Made by a program: the position numbers and the translations under genes. Below are positions 8,629 to 16,317 of a DNA stretch of 38,774 nucleotides, piece by piece. Origin of the DNA: Syntrophomonadaceae bacterium (lineage in GTDB: Bacteria > Bacillota > Dethiobacteria > DTU022); NCBI GenBank assembly GCA_007130825.1, contig SLRT01000026.1, positions 1 to 38,774 of the forward strand, written 5' to 3'. Each line of letters begins with the position of its first letter. Within the stretch, counting starts at the first letter, position 1. Under the pieces are notes generated by a model, which had not been told where the DNA came from, searched no databases, and worked only from the letters and a program-made list of their open reading frames with translations.

Positions 8629-9094
8629 AAGAACACCCCCCCTTACAAACTGATTCAATAGCATCGACAATCTTGACATAACCAGTACACCGGCATAAGT
8701 TACCGGCCATGCCCCACCTGATCTCGTCACGACTGGGGCTGGGATTTTCTGCTAACAAAGCCTTCGCCGACATGACCATGCCCGGTGTGCAAAATCCACA
8801 CTGGACAGCGCCGTGTTTAACAAAAGCTTCCTGCAGAGGATCGAGCCGGCCTTGCGCCCCGCCCAAACCTTCAATTGTCTGCACGTTTTTACCGTTAACA
8901 TAAGCGGCCAGCATCAAGCACGAGTTAACCGATTTTTGATCGACAAGCACAGTGCAGGAACCGCATTCACCGTGACCGCAACCTTCTTTTACGCCGAGAA
9001 GTTCAAACTCGTCCCGGAGCATTTCCAAAAGAGTGGTATGGTCCGGCACTTCAGCGGTCACGGCATCACCGTTAAGTTGAAAAGATAGTTTCAC
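8612..9094 (-). CDS. Molybdenum hydroxylase, small subunit with two [2Fe-2S] clusters
   Basis: About 160 residues. The N-terminal plant-type [2Fe-2S] domain has CGHGECGSC plus a later Cys; the C-terminal helical [2Fe-2S] domain has QCGFCTPG and CRCTGY. It carries electrons from the molybdenum site to the FAD subunit. The ORF track starts at GTG 9103, but that codon abuts the ribosome site; a second GTG at 9094 is spaced correctly (AAAGGGTG, 6 nt) and gives the usual MKLSFQLNG start. The 3' end overlaps the large-subunit gene by 17 nt. The C-terminal tail (CKGGCSCGKGS) is cysteine-rich beyond the family core. Confidence 0.93.
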   Translation of the reverse strand: MKLSFQLNGDAVTAEVPDHTTLLEMLRDEFELLGVKEGCGHGECGSCTVLVDQKSVNSCLMLAAYVNGKNVQTIEGLGGAQGRLDPLQEAFVKHGAVQCGFCTPGMVMSAKALLAENPSPSRDEIRWGMAGNLCRCTGYVKIVDAIESVCKGGCSCGKGS

Positions 9095-9110
9095 CTGGAT
9101 CACCCTTTCA

Positions 9111-9986
9111 TCATTGTTCGCTCAGGCGCCGGACAGCCTCAAATGCAGCACGCGGCAGCAGGGCGCGGATTATCTGTTTCCGGTATGCCTCAGTAGTGCG
9201 GAAACTTGTTCTGGGACTTGACTCAGTAACAGCCATATTACCCGCTTCTTCCCACATTGCGCTGCTTCGCAGGGGTTTTCCGGCAATATACTCCTCGGTT
9301 TTAATCGCCCGAATCGGAGTGGGAGCAGCGAGCGTCAGGCCGATCCTCGCCTCTTTGCATACATCCGCTCTGCCATCGGAAACCAGAACCAGGGCGATAC
9401 CGAGTAAAGGCAGGTCCATTGCTTTACGCCGGGTATGCTTGATATAGCGGGAACACGATCCCGAAGGGAGTTCCGGAACGATAATTTCTTTTAATATTTC
9501 ATTGTCGGCCAGTGCGGTATCCCCCGGCCCGCGGAAAAACTCTTTGATCGGCATGCTCCTTTCCCCATCCGGTCCTTCAAACAGCAACTCGGCATCAAGG
9601 GCCATTAAAGGTCCGGCCGTATCCGCAGAAGGTGCGGCATTGCAGATATTTCCTCCGACAGTAGCCAGGTTGCGGACCTGGACCGACCCCAGGTTGGCAA
9701 CAGCGTCAGCCAGCAGAGAAAAATTATCCCGGATCGGCTTTGAGTATTCAATTGCCCGGTGTGTGACCATGGCGCCGATTCTCAGTTCTCCACCGGTATA
9801 TTTAATCTCGTTAATTCCCGGAACTCCCTGCAGGGAAATGACGTGTTCCGGTTCACACTTGCCCTGTTTCATCTTAACAACCAGGTCGGTTCCGCCAGCA
9901 ACAACCCTGGCCTGGGTCCCATAATCATTTAACAGCCTTACCGCATCCCCGATCGATCTTGGTTCGTGATAAGTGAACCTTTTCAA
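9111..9986 (-). CDS. Molybdenum hydroxylase, FAD subunit (CoxM/HcrB-like)
   Basis: A 291-residue FAD-binding subunit. VVAGGTDLVVKMK is the first FAD motif and TVGGNICNAAPSAD the second. Length matches ordinary CoxM-type subunits. The extra cysteine-rich insert carrying a [4Fe-4S] cluster in the beta subunit of 4-hydroxybenzoyl-CoA reductase is absent, which argues for an oxidative hydroxylase rather than a low-potential dehydroxylating reductase. Start is TTG with GGAGGG 7 nt upstream; no better start is visible. It is the first gene of the three-gene molybdenum hydroxylase set, 42 nt after hyuB. Confidence 0.92.
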   Translation of the reverse strand: MKRFTYHEPRSIGDAVRLLNDYGTQARVVAGGTDLVVKMKQGKCEPEHVISLQGVPGINEIKYTGGELRIGAMVTHRAIEYSKPIRDNFSLLADAVANLGSVQVRNLATVGGNICNAAPSADTAGPLMALDAELLFEGPDGERSMPIKEFFRGPGDTALADNEILKEIIVPELPSGSCSRYIKHTRRKAMDLPLLGIALVLVSDGRADVCKEARIGLTLAAPTPIRAIKTEEYIAGKPLRSSAMWEEAGNMAVTESSPRTSFRTTEAYRKQIIRALLPRAAFEAVRRLSEQ

Positions 9987-10028
9987 TGCTTATCCCTCCT
10001 CAGCCTTGTTTCCACGCGCCGGGATTCG

Positions 10029-11792
10029 CTACCTTTTTTTACGCAGTTCGGCGGTGGCCTTATCATCCACGGCCCCGGTTTTTTCGTCAATTACAACTCC
10101 ATAATGTTTCCTGGCGTTTTCAACCGAGACAACCCCGTTTTTCACATCGGCAAGGACTTTCTCCGCCGGGCGCAAGAAGGGTTCGCCATAACCGCCCCCG
10201 CCGCCGGCATGCTGAAACCAAATTGTTCCCTTCGGCACGTCCGGAACCAGCTCCTTGCTCCTCGGGACATGCACCTTTCCGTCCGGATAGCGCATTTCAA
10301 TCCTGTTCAGAGAACCTTCCCTGCCTCCATACAGGCCGAACGCAGGCTCGACATCCCCATCTCCAAAAATTACGCATTTAATATTTTCACCCTTAATGGC
10401 AAATTCGGTCTCCACGCCAAGACCGCCGCGCCACTGACCGGCTCCCGCAGAATCACTAAGATATTCATGCCTGATCAGCAGATGCGGATCTTGCAGTTCA
10501 AACATCTCATAATCCTGCGCCAGCACACCTCCGGAGGCATCAATCATACCGATATGATCGTAGCCGTCAAAACCGTGCGTTCCTCCCGAACCACCCTTCA
10601 TACCGAGGAAAAGAATATCCACATACGGAGTGCCTTTCCGGGGATCAATACCGGTCACGTTGCCGCACAGCAGGTGGTTCCAACCGGCGGTAACCCGCTC
10701 CGGTATGCTTGGCGCAAGGGCCCGGATAATCGCATCCGCAATTTGCGGACAGAGGTGATTGCCGAAGGTTGTCGCAGCGGGAAAAGCGGCATTAATAATC
10801 GTCCCCTCCGGAATTATCATCTTAACCGGCCTCGGCATACCATCATTATGAGGTATATCCGGATTGACCATCTGCAGAAAAGTAAGCATCACCGCGGAAG
10901 CCGACGAGGTAAAGGTACCGTTGACAAATGCAGGCGTTTGGGCATCAGTTTTTGAGAAATCAAATGTTATATTTTCGTCTTCCACGGTGATTTTTACCCT
11001 GATCTGGTAGGTTGAACCAACATTTTTACCATCATAATAGACAGTCGATTCTCCCTCATAGACCCCGTTGGGGATAGTTTTAATCTCTGCTTTCATCATT
11101 GCTTCCGTTGAATTATAAAGGTACTCCTTGTGGGTTTCATAAACTTCGAGACCGTACTTTTCAATCAGATCCATCATCCGCCTTTCAGCCAGGGTGCAGC
11201 TTCCTATCTGGGCGGTGATGTCAGCCCGGACGATATCTAAGCGGATATTGGCAAAGATCATGTCCCAAACATCCCGGCGCATCTTTCCTTTTTCGTAAAT
11301 CTTTACCGGGGGAATACGCAGCGCTTCCTGCCAAACCTCAGTGGCATCAGGATTATAGCCTCCGGCTACCGCACCTCCGATATCTGCCTGGTGCCCTTTG
11401 CAGGCGGCCCAGGCGACAAGCTTATCATTTACAAAAATCGGCTTGTAGATGGCCACATCATTATTTTGATTGCCCAGGGAGAAAACATCGTTGTGAATAA
11501 TAACATCCCCGGGGTAAATCTCGTCTCCGAAATAGCTGACTATATACTCGCATACCGGTCCCAAAGAAAACGACAGGATCGGTAAATTCTCGGTCTGCTC
11601 CAGCATTTTACCCGCCCCGTCATAAAGACCGGTGACAAAATCCTTGGCCTCGCAAAGAATCGGTGACCTGGTCGTCCGGGTAATAGCGTGACTCATTTCC
11701 TGGGTAATAGATTTAAAGCGCCTCTGAAGCACCGAAACGAGAATTTTATCGATCTTGACACCCTTTATCACTTCAGCTTTTGTTTCACTCAT
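10029..11792 (-). CDS. Hydantoinase B / oxoprolinase-family subunit (HyuB-like)
   Basis: A 587-residue HyuB/AcxA-like protein. Recognisable segments are HNDVFSLGNQNNDV (equivalent of the HNDP metal-site region), GHQADIGG, WQEALRIPPVKIY, and the C-terminal GAGQWRGGLG. The superfamily includes N-methylhydantoinase, 5-oxoprolinase, caprolactamase and the acetone/acetophenone carboxylases, all of which use ATP with the HyuA partner to activate an amide or a ketone. The ATG overlaps the hyuA stop (ATGA), so the two are translationally coupled. A third small carboxylase subunit, as in acetone carboxylase, is not present. Ring-opening of a lactam or imide, or carboxylation of a carbonyl compound, both remain possible. 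Confidence 0.88.
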   Translation of the reverse strand: MSETKAEVIKGVKIDKILVSVLQRRFKSITQEMSHAITRTTRSPILCEAKDFVTGLYDGAGKMLEQTENLPILSFSLGPVCEYIVSYFGDEIYPGDVIIHNDVFSLGNQNNDVAIYKPIFVNDKLVAWAACKGHQADIGGAVAGGYNPDATEVWQEALRIPPVKIYEKGKMRRDVWDMIFANIRLDIVRADITAQIGSCTLAERRMMDLIEKYGLEVYETHKEYLYNSTEAMMKAEIKTIPNGVYEGESTVYYDGKNVGSTYQIRVKITVEDENITFDFSKTDAQTPAFVNGTFTSSASAVMLTFLQMVNPDIPHNDGMPRPVKMIIPEGTIINAAFPAATTFGNHLCPQIADAIIRALAPSIPERVTAGWNHLLCGNVTGIDPRKGTPYVDILFLGMKGGSGGTHGFDGYDHIGMIDASGGVLAQDYEMFELQDPHLLIRHEYLSDSAGAGQWRGGLGVETEFAIKGENIKCVIFGDGDVEPAFGLYGGREGSLNRIEMRYPDGKVHVPRSKELVPDVPKGTIWFQHAGGGGGYGEPFLRPAEKVLADVKNGVVSVENARKHYGVVIDEKTGAVDDKATAELRKKR

Positions 11793-13894
11793 TTAAAGAT
11801 CCTCCTCGCGAATTCTTCCTCTCTGTCTTTCAGGAAGAGCATAAAACTACCGTAACGGTCCACCAGTAAAGCATATTCAGAGGTTACAAATGTCGTTGTA
11901 TTAACCTGCTCAATGATTGCCGGGCCGGCGATACGGTTGCCATGTTTAAGGCCAAAACCGTCAAATACCGGAAGCTCCGCGAACTTCTTCTCAGCGGGCA
12001 GGTATGCCTCCCGGTGACGTTTAAAGGCTTTCGACGGATCTTCTCCATCAAAAACTTCTTCCATAAATGCCGGCTTCTCAGTGTCGCCAATTGAAGTAAG
12101 GCGGATATTTAATAGTTCAATTGGTGTGCCCTCTTCTTCCAGGGAATAGCCATATAGTAAATTATGCTTCCGGTGAAACTGCCTGGCAATCTCATCAAGA
12201 TTAAAATCATAAACTTCCTCCTGAGTAACCTCGACATTAACCTCATGATACTGTTTAACGTAACGCATTTCCAGGGCATAAATATTTTTGATCCTTTTTT
12301 CGGGTATTCCTTCGCTAAGCAGGCATTCCTTGCCTTCATTTTCCATTTCCCTGAAATAGTTTAAGAAAGTATCTTTTTTTAATTGAGAAAGGGTAGCGGA
12401 ATAAGTGCGGACAAAATCATGCTTCAGGTCGGACATGAGCATCCCGGCCGCACAGAATATCGAAGATTCTTTGGGAACTATAAGCACTGGTATTTCCAGC
12501 TCATGGGCAATCATGCAGGCATGGTTTGGGCCGGCTCCGCCGGCTAATACCAGGGGAAAGTCACGCGGGTCGTCTCCTCGTTTGACCGATACTTCACGGA
12601 CACCGGAAGCCATGTTCACATTGATCACATTATACATACCCGCGGCAGCTTCCACCACGTCGTAATTCAATTTGTCAGCGACATGCGTTTTGATTGCCTG
12701 TTTAGCGCGCTCAAAATTAAGCTTCATTCTTCCGCCGGCAAAGTAATCTGCGTCCAGGTAACCCAGGATCAGATCCGCATCGGTGCATGTCGGCAGTTCT
12801 CCGCCTCGATCGTAGCAGGCGGGGCCCGGTTGTGAACCGGCACTTTGCGGTCCCATCCGCAGCAGTCCGCCCTCGTCAATCCAACCAATACTGCCTCCAC
12901 CGGCGCCGATGGTAACGATATCCAGCATCGGCAGGGCCAGGCGGAGCCTGTTTATATCGCCCTCGGTGGTAACCAGCGGGGTTTTATTCTTGATCAGGGC
13001 CGCGTCAAAACTTGTGCCGCCCATATCTACGGTGATACAATCATCAAAACCGTTAATCGAAGTATAGCTCACCCCTGCCACCGGACCGGCCGCGGGACCG
13101 GAAAGGAGGGTCACTGCCGCTTCGTCCGTAGCAACCTCGGGCGCGACAATACCGCCGTTTGACTGCATGATCAAAAGCGTCCCCTTAAAGTTATTATCCT
13201 TGAGCTTTGCAACCAGGCTCTGCAGATAACGCCTCAGCACAGGGCCGACATACGAGTTTAGCACTGTGGAGCTGACGCGATCATAGAACCGGATCGAAGG
13301 CAGCAGGTTGCTGGAAACAGACAGGTAACTATCCGGCATTTTTTTACTGACAATATCAGCCACCCGCTTTTCGTGCTCTTTGTTGGCAAAAGAATTCATA
13401 AAACAAATTGCCACAGATTCGACCCCTTCTTTTTCAAACAGGTCGACAGCCTCTTCTACACTTTCCGGGTTAAGCGATTCGACAACATCACCCTGGTAAT
13501 CAATCCTTTCCTCCACAGGCTGACGCAGGTAACGGGGCACCAGGGGTACCACGTTAGTATAGCGGTTGTTGTACTGTTCTTCCCTGATTCCCCGCCTCAT
13601 CTCCAGGGCATCGCGCAAGCCTGCGGTAGTCAGAAGGCCTGTTTTTGCCCCGTTATAAGTCAGCACGGCATTCGTGGTCACAGTTGTACCGTGGACAATG
13701 GTCTCAACCTGGTCGAGAAATTGTTCCAAAGAAATACCAAGGTCGCTTCCCATCTCAGAAAGACCGTTTAAAAGCCCGATGGAGGGATCATCAGGGGTAG
13801 AAAGCACTTTATATATTTTGGAGGTCCCGTCTGGAAAAGCCAGCAGGAAATCAGTGAAGGTCCCTCCTACATCAATGCCAATTTTATATTTCAC
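11789..13894 (-). CDS. Hydantoinase A / oxoprolinase-family ATP-binding subunit (HyuA-like)
   Basis: A 701-residue ATP-binding partner of HyuB. The actin-like phosphate motif IGIDVGGTFTDF is at the N terminus, VHGTTVTTNAVL near residue 90, TVDMGGTSFD near 290, and GAGGGSIGW with GPQSAGSQPGPACY near 330-360, all standard for HyuA/oxoprolinase. It phosphorylates the substrate or drives its hydrolysis or carboxylation. The start is GTG with AAGGAGG 7 nt upstream. It follows the mutase large-subunit gene by 88 nt and overlaps hyuB by 4 nt. The direct link between a HyuAB enzyme and a B12 mutase in one operon is the unusual feature. Confidence 0.9.
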   Translation of the reverse strand: MKYKIGIDVGGTFTDFLLAFPDGTSKIYKVLSTPDDPSIGLLNGLSEMGSDLGISLEQFLDQVETIVHGTTVTTNAVLTYNGAKTGLLTTAGLRDALEMRRGIREEQYNNRYTNVVPLVPRYLRQPVEERIDYQGDVVESLNPESVEEAVDLFEKEGVESVAICFMNSFANKEHEKRVADIVSKKMPDSYLSVSSNLLPSIRFYDRVSSTVLNSYVGPVLRRYLQSLVAKLKDNNFKGTLLIMQSNGGIVAPEVATDEAAVTLLSGPAAGPVAGVSYTSINGFDDCITVDMGGTSFDAALIKNKTPLVTTEGDINRLRLALPMLDIVTIGAGGGSIGWIDEGGLLRMGPQSAGSQPGPACYDRGGELPTCTDADLILGYLDADYFAGGRMKLNFERAKQAIKTHVADKLNYDVVEAAAGMYNVINVNMASGVREVSVKRGDDPRDFPLVLAGGAGPNHACMIAHELEIPVLIVPKESSIFCAAGMLMSDLKHDFVRTYSATLSQLKKDTFLNYFREMENEGKECLLSEGIPEKRIKNIYALEMRYVKQYHEVNVEVTQEEVYDFNLDEIARQFHRKHNLLYGYSLEEEGTPIELLNIRLTSIGDTEKPAFMEEVFDGEDPSKAFKRHREAYLPAEKKFAELPVFDGFGLKHGNRIAGPAIIEQVNTTTFVTSEYALLVDRYGSFMLFLKDREEEFARRIFK

Positions 13895-13982
13895 TATTTC
13901 GCCTCCTTGTTTGCTCTTAAACCCCCGCCTGAACAGCGGAGCGTTACTTTACTACCGGCATTTCACCGGCCGGAATATGCGT

Positions 13983-15605
13983 TTAAAATATTGACGGTTC
14001 ATTATATACCCCATAAACCTCTTTAAACACAGAAGTCATTTCACCGACAGTGGCGTAAGCTTTTACCGCTTCCACCAGGTAAGGCATCACATTATCCCCG
14101 GCTTTGGCCGCTGTTTCCAAATCCTTCAAAGTCCGCTCTACGGCCCTCGAATCTCGCGTTCGCCTCACTTCGTTTAATCTTTCCACCTGTTCATCCAGCG
14201 CCCTGGGATCGTATTCGTGGAGCTCTACTTCTTTTTCTTCTTCTTCAACCACGTACTTGTTAACGCCCACTTTTGGAAGTGTCCCATCCTGGATCGATTT
14301 TTCCTGCTGGTAGGCCAGTTTGGCCACTTCTCTTTGCACATAACCGCTGGCGACTGCTTCAGCCATGCCGCCGACCTCTTCGACCTTGTGCATCTCTTCT
14401 ATTATCAGTTTTTCCATCTGGTCCGTTAAAGACTCTACATAGTAAGAACCGCCAAGCGGATCAACTGTATCCCGCAGGCCCATTTCTTCTTGAAGGATAT
14501 GACTGGTCATCAGTGATATTAACGCTGCCTTCGGGGTAGGGATGGTGTAGGCTTCATCGTAAGAACAAAGAGCCATAGTCTGGGTTCCGCTGAGAGCGGA
14601 AATCAGAGCATAATAGGCTCCGCGCACAATATTGTTTTCAGGCTGCTGCTTGGTCAAACCTGCGCCCCCTCCTCCGGCCAGCATACGAAACTGCAGGGAA
14701 CGCTGCTTTTCCGCACCGTAGCGATCCTTAATTATTTTAGCCCACAGCCGGCGGGCGGCACGGAACTTGGCAATCTGTTCAAACAAGTTTCCGTATATAT
14801 CGAGGTTAAATGATAACCGGCCGACGAAATCGTCAATATTCAGGCCCCGCTCAAGGACATGGTCAATATAGCTGATTGCAATCTCAAAAGCATAAGAAAT
14901 CTCCTGGACCGGGCTGGCCCCGGACTCACGAATATGGTAACCACAAATGCTGACCGGGTATGTGCGCGGCATCCATTTGGAGCTATACTCAATGGTGTCG
15001 CCGATCAGTTTGATCGAAGGTTCTACCGGAAAAATCCACATCCCGCGGCCAACCATCTCCTTTAGAATATCATTTTGCGGAGTTGCGCTGATCCGGTCCA
15101 GGGGAAAGCCATATTTTTCCGCTACAGCCTGGTACATGGCCAGCATGATCGAAGCCACGGCATTGATCGTCAGGCCACTGCCGATAGAATCCATCTTGAT
15201 TCCCTCAAAAGCAGTTTCAAAATCACGCAGTGTATCGACAGCCATCCCCACTCTTCCCACTTCGCCTTCGGCCTGGGGATCATCGGAATCCAGGCCCATT
15301 TGGGTCGGCAGGTCGAAAGCCACATTTAAACCGGTCTGGCCATGCTCAATCAGGTATTTAAAGCGTTCATTAGTTTCTTGGGGAGAGCCAAAGCCGGAGT
15401 ACTGCCGGGTGGTCCAGGGACGGTTTCTAAACATCTCCGGGTGGATTCCGCGGGTAAAAGGAAATTCTCCGGAGTTGCCAATGTCCCGGTCGTAGTCAAT
15501 ATGGGCAACATCTTCGGGAGTATAGATCGTTTTTACTTTTATGCCCGACTCCAGTATGGCTTCCTTGATCTTTTCGCCTTCCTTAATATACTTTGCTCCA
15601 CTCAT
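13983..15605 (-). CDS. Coenzyme B12-dependent acyl-CoA mutase, large subunit (methylmalonyl-CoA mutase family)
   Basis: A 540-residue catalytic TIM-barrel subunit of a split mutase (B12 domain separate). Segments RPWTTRQYSGFG, VAFDLPTQ, CGYHIRESG (His of the radical site) and TVDPLGGSYYVE are family hallmarks. Tyr69 matches the methylmalonyl-CoA mutase Tyr89 position, but the residue aligned with the carboxylate-binding Arg207 is Lys199 (PSIKLIGD), and the usual HTQTAG-type loop is replaced by MLAGGGGAGLT around residues 308-318. The substrate may therefore not be methylmalonyl-CoA; isobutyryl-, hydroxyisobutyryl- or another branched acyl-CoA should be considered. TAGGAGG precedes the ATG. 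It follows the small subunit by 33 nt. MeaB is encoded at 28.9 kb. Confidence 0.9.
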   Translation of the reverse strand: MSGAKYIKEGEKIKEAILESGIKVKTIYTPEDVAHIDYDRDIGNSGEFPFTRGIHPEMFRNRPWTTRQYSGFGSPQETNERFKYLIEHGQTGLNVAFDLPTQMGLDSDDPQAEGEVGRVGMAVDTLRDFETAFEGIKMDSIGSGLTINAVASIMLAMYQAVAEKYGFPLDRISATPQNDILKEMVGRGMWIFPVEPSIKLIGDTIEYSSKWMPRTYPVSICGYHIRESGASPVQEISYAFEIAISYIDHVLERGLNIDDFVGRLSFNLDIYGNLFEQIAKFRAARRLWAKIIKDRYGAEKQRSLQFRMLAGGGGAGLTKQQPENNIVRGAYYALISALSGTQTMALCSYDEAYTIPTPKAALISLMTSHILQEEMGLRDTVDPLGGSYYVESLTDQMEKLIIEEMHKVEEVGGMAEAVASGYVQREVAKLAYQQEKSIQDGTLPKVGVNKYVVEEEEKEVELHEYDPRALDEQVERLNEVRRTRDSRAVERTLKDLETAAKAGDNVMPYLVEAVKAYATVGEMTSVFKEVYGVYNEPSIF

Positions 15606-15638
15606 TATTTTTCCTCCTAACCGTTGATCACCATGAAG

Positions 15639-16055
15639 TTAAAGAGCCTGGCGGAGGCCGGGAAGCCCTTCTTTAAAGAAACTTTCGATCTCTTCAAAAG
15701 AAGTCCCGCCGGGGAAAACGGCCTTTGCCCCCAGCGCTTTTAATTTCGCCACATCTCTCGACGGGATAACCCCTCCCACGGTAACGACGATCCCTTCTGC
15801 CCCTGCGTCGTTTAACTGCTTCATCAGTTTTTCGGTGATCGGAATATGCGCCCCGGTAAGAATACTGAGGCCGATCACGTCCACATCTTCCTGAACAGCG
15901 GCAGAAACAATTTCCTCCACGCTTTTATGCAGCCCGGTGTAAATCACATCCATGCCGATGTCTTTCAATAAGTAGGAAATTACTTTGGCCCCCCGATCAT
16001 GACCGTCAAGGCCTGGCTTAGCTACAAGAACACGAAATCTTTTCTTTTCACTCAC
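15639..16055 (-). CDS. Acyl-CoA mutase small subunit, B12-binding
   Basis: A 138-residue B12-binding domain. KPGLDGHDRGAKVI contains the DxHxxG signature whose His coordinates cobalt; SILTGAH and VTVGGVIP supply the other two loops for the nucleotide tail. Length equals that of stand-alone C-terminal mutase domains in archaea and many anaerobes. The start is GTG with a GAAGGGG site about 9 nt upstream. It precedes the large subunit by 33 nt and is preceded by a 262-bp gap holding a likely promoter, so it probably opens a transcription subunit running through hyuAB. Confidence 0.95.
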   Translation of the reverse strand: MSEKKRFRVLVAKPGLDGHDRGAKVISYLLKDIGMDVIYTGLHKSVEEIVSAAVQEDVDVIGLSILTGAHIPITEKLMKQLNDAGAEGIVVTVGGVIPSRDVAKLKALGAKAVFPGGTSFEEIESFFKEGLPGLRQAL

Positions 16056-16169
16056 AGTGTCGGCACCCCTTCACTTAAAGAAATAGATAACCAACTCTCC
16101 ACTTGCTCATTTCACTAACGTCATATTAGCAAAAACTCATTATCAAAAACAATAACCCAATCTATCATT

Positions 16170-16178
16170 ATTCTAGCA
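16170..16178 (-). promoter_or_regulatory. Candidate extended -10 promoter before the mutase genes
   Basis: On the minus strand TGCTAGAAT is an extended -10 (TG-N-TAGAAT), about 115 nt before the mutase small-subunit GTG. The 262-bp AT-rich gap around it has no ORF. A TTGCTT upstream is only 14 nt away, so the -35 is weak. No cobalamin riboswitch core was recognised in this leader. Confidence 0.4.
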
Positions 16179-16317
16179 CAATAATTAATAAGCAACTATG
16201 TGTGTTTTTAACAAATATACAGCACTCCTTTAGTCCTGATAGCACAAACAGCACCATAAACCGGTTAAGAATTACTGTTCCGGCAATAACCGCCCCTGTT
16301 AATAAAAGGGAAAACTA

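Noticed and set aside
8629-8730. N-terminal extension of the Mo-subunit ORF up to 8730
   Set aside because: The extension overlaps the [2Fe-2S] gene by over 100 nt and has no family similarity; GTG 8628 behind a G-rich ribosome site is a better start.
9966-10955. A 329-codon plus-strand ORF opposite hyuB
   Set aside because: It lies fully antisense to a strongly conserved gene, has no recognisable domain or RBS, and its composition is that of a reverse-frame shadow.
16056-16317. Possible cobalamin riboswitch before the B12 mutase genes
   Set aside because: No B12-box-like sequence or conserved core could be recognised in either strand; only an extended -10 is visible.
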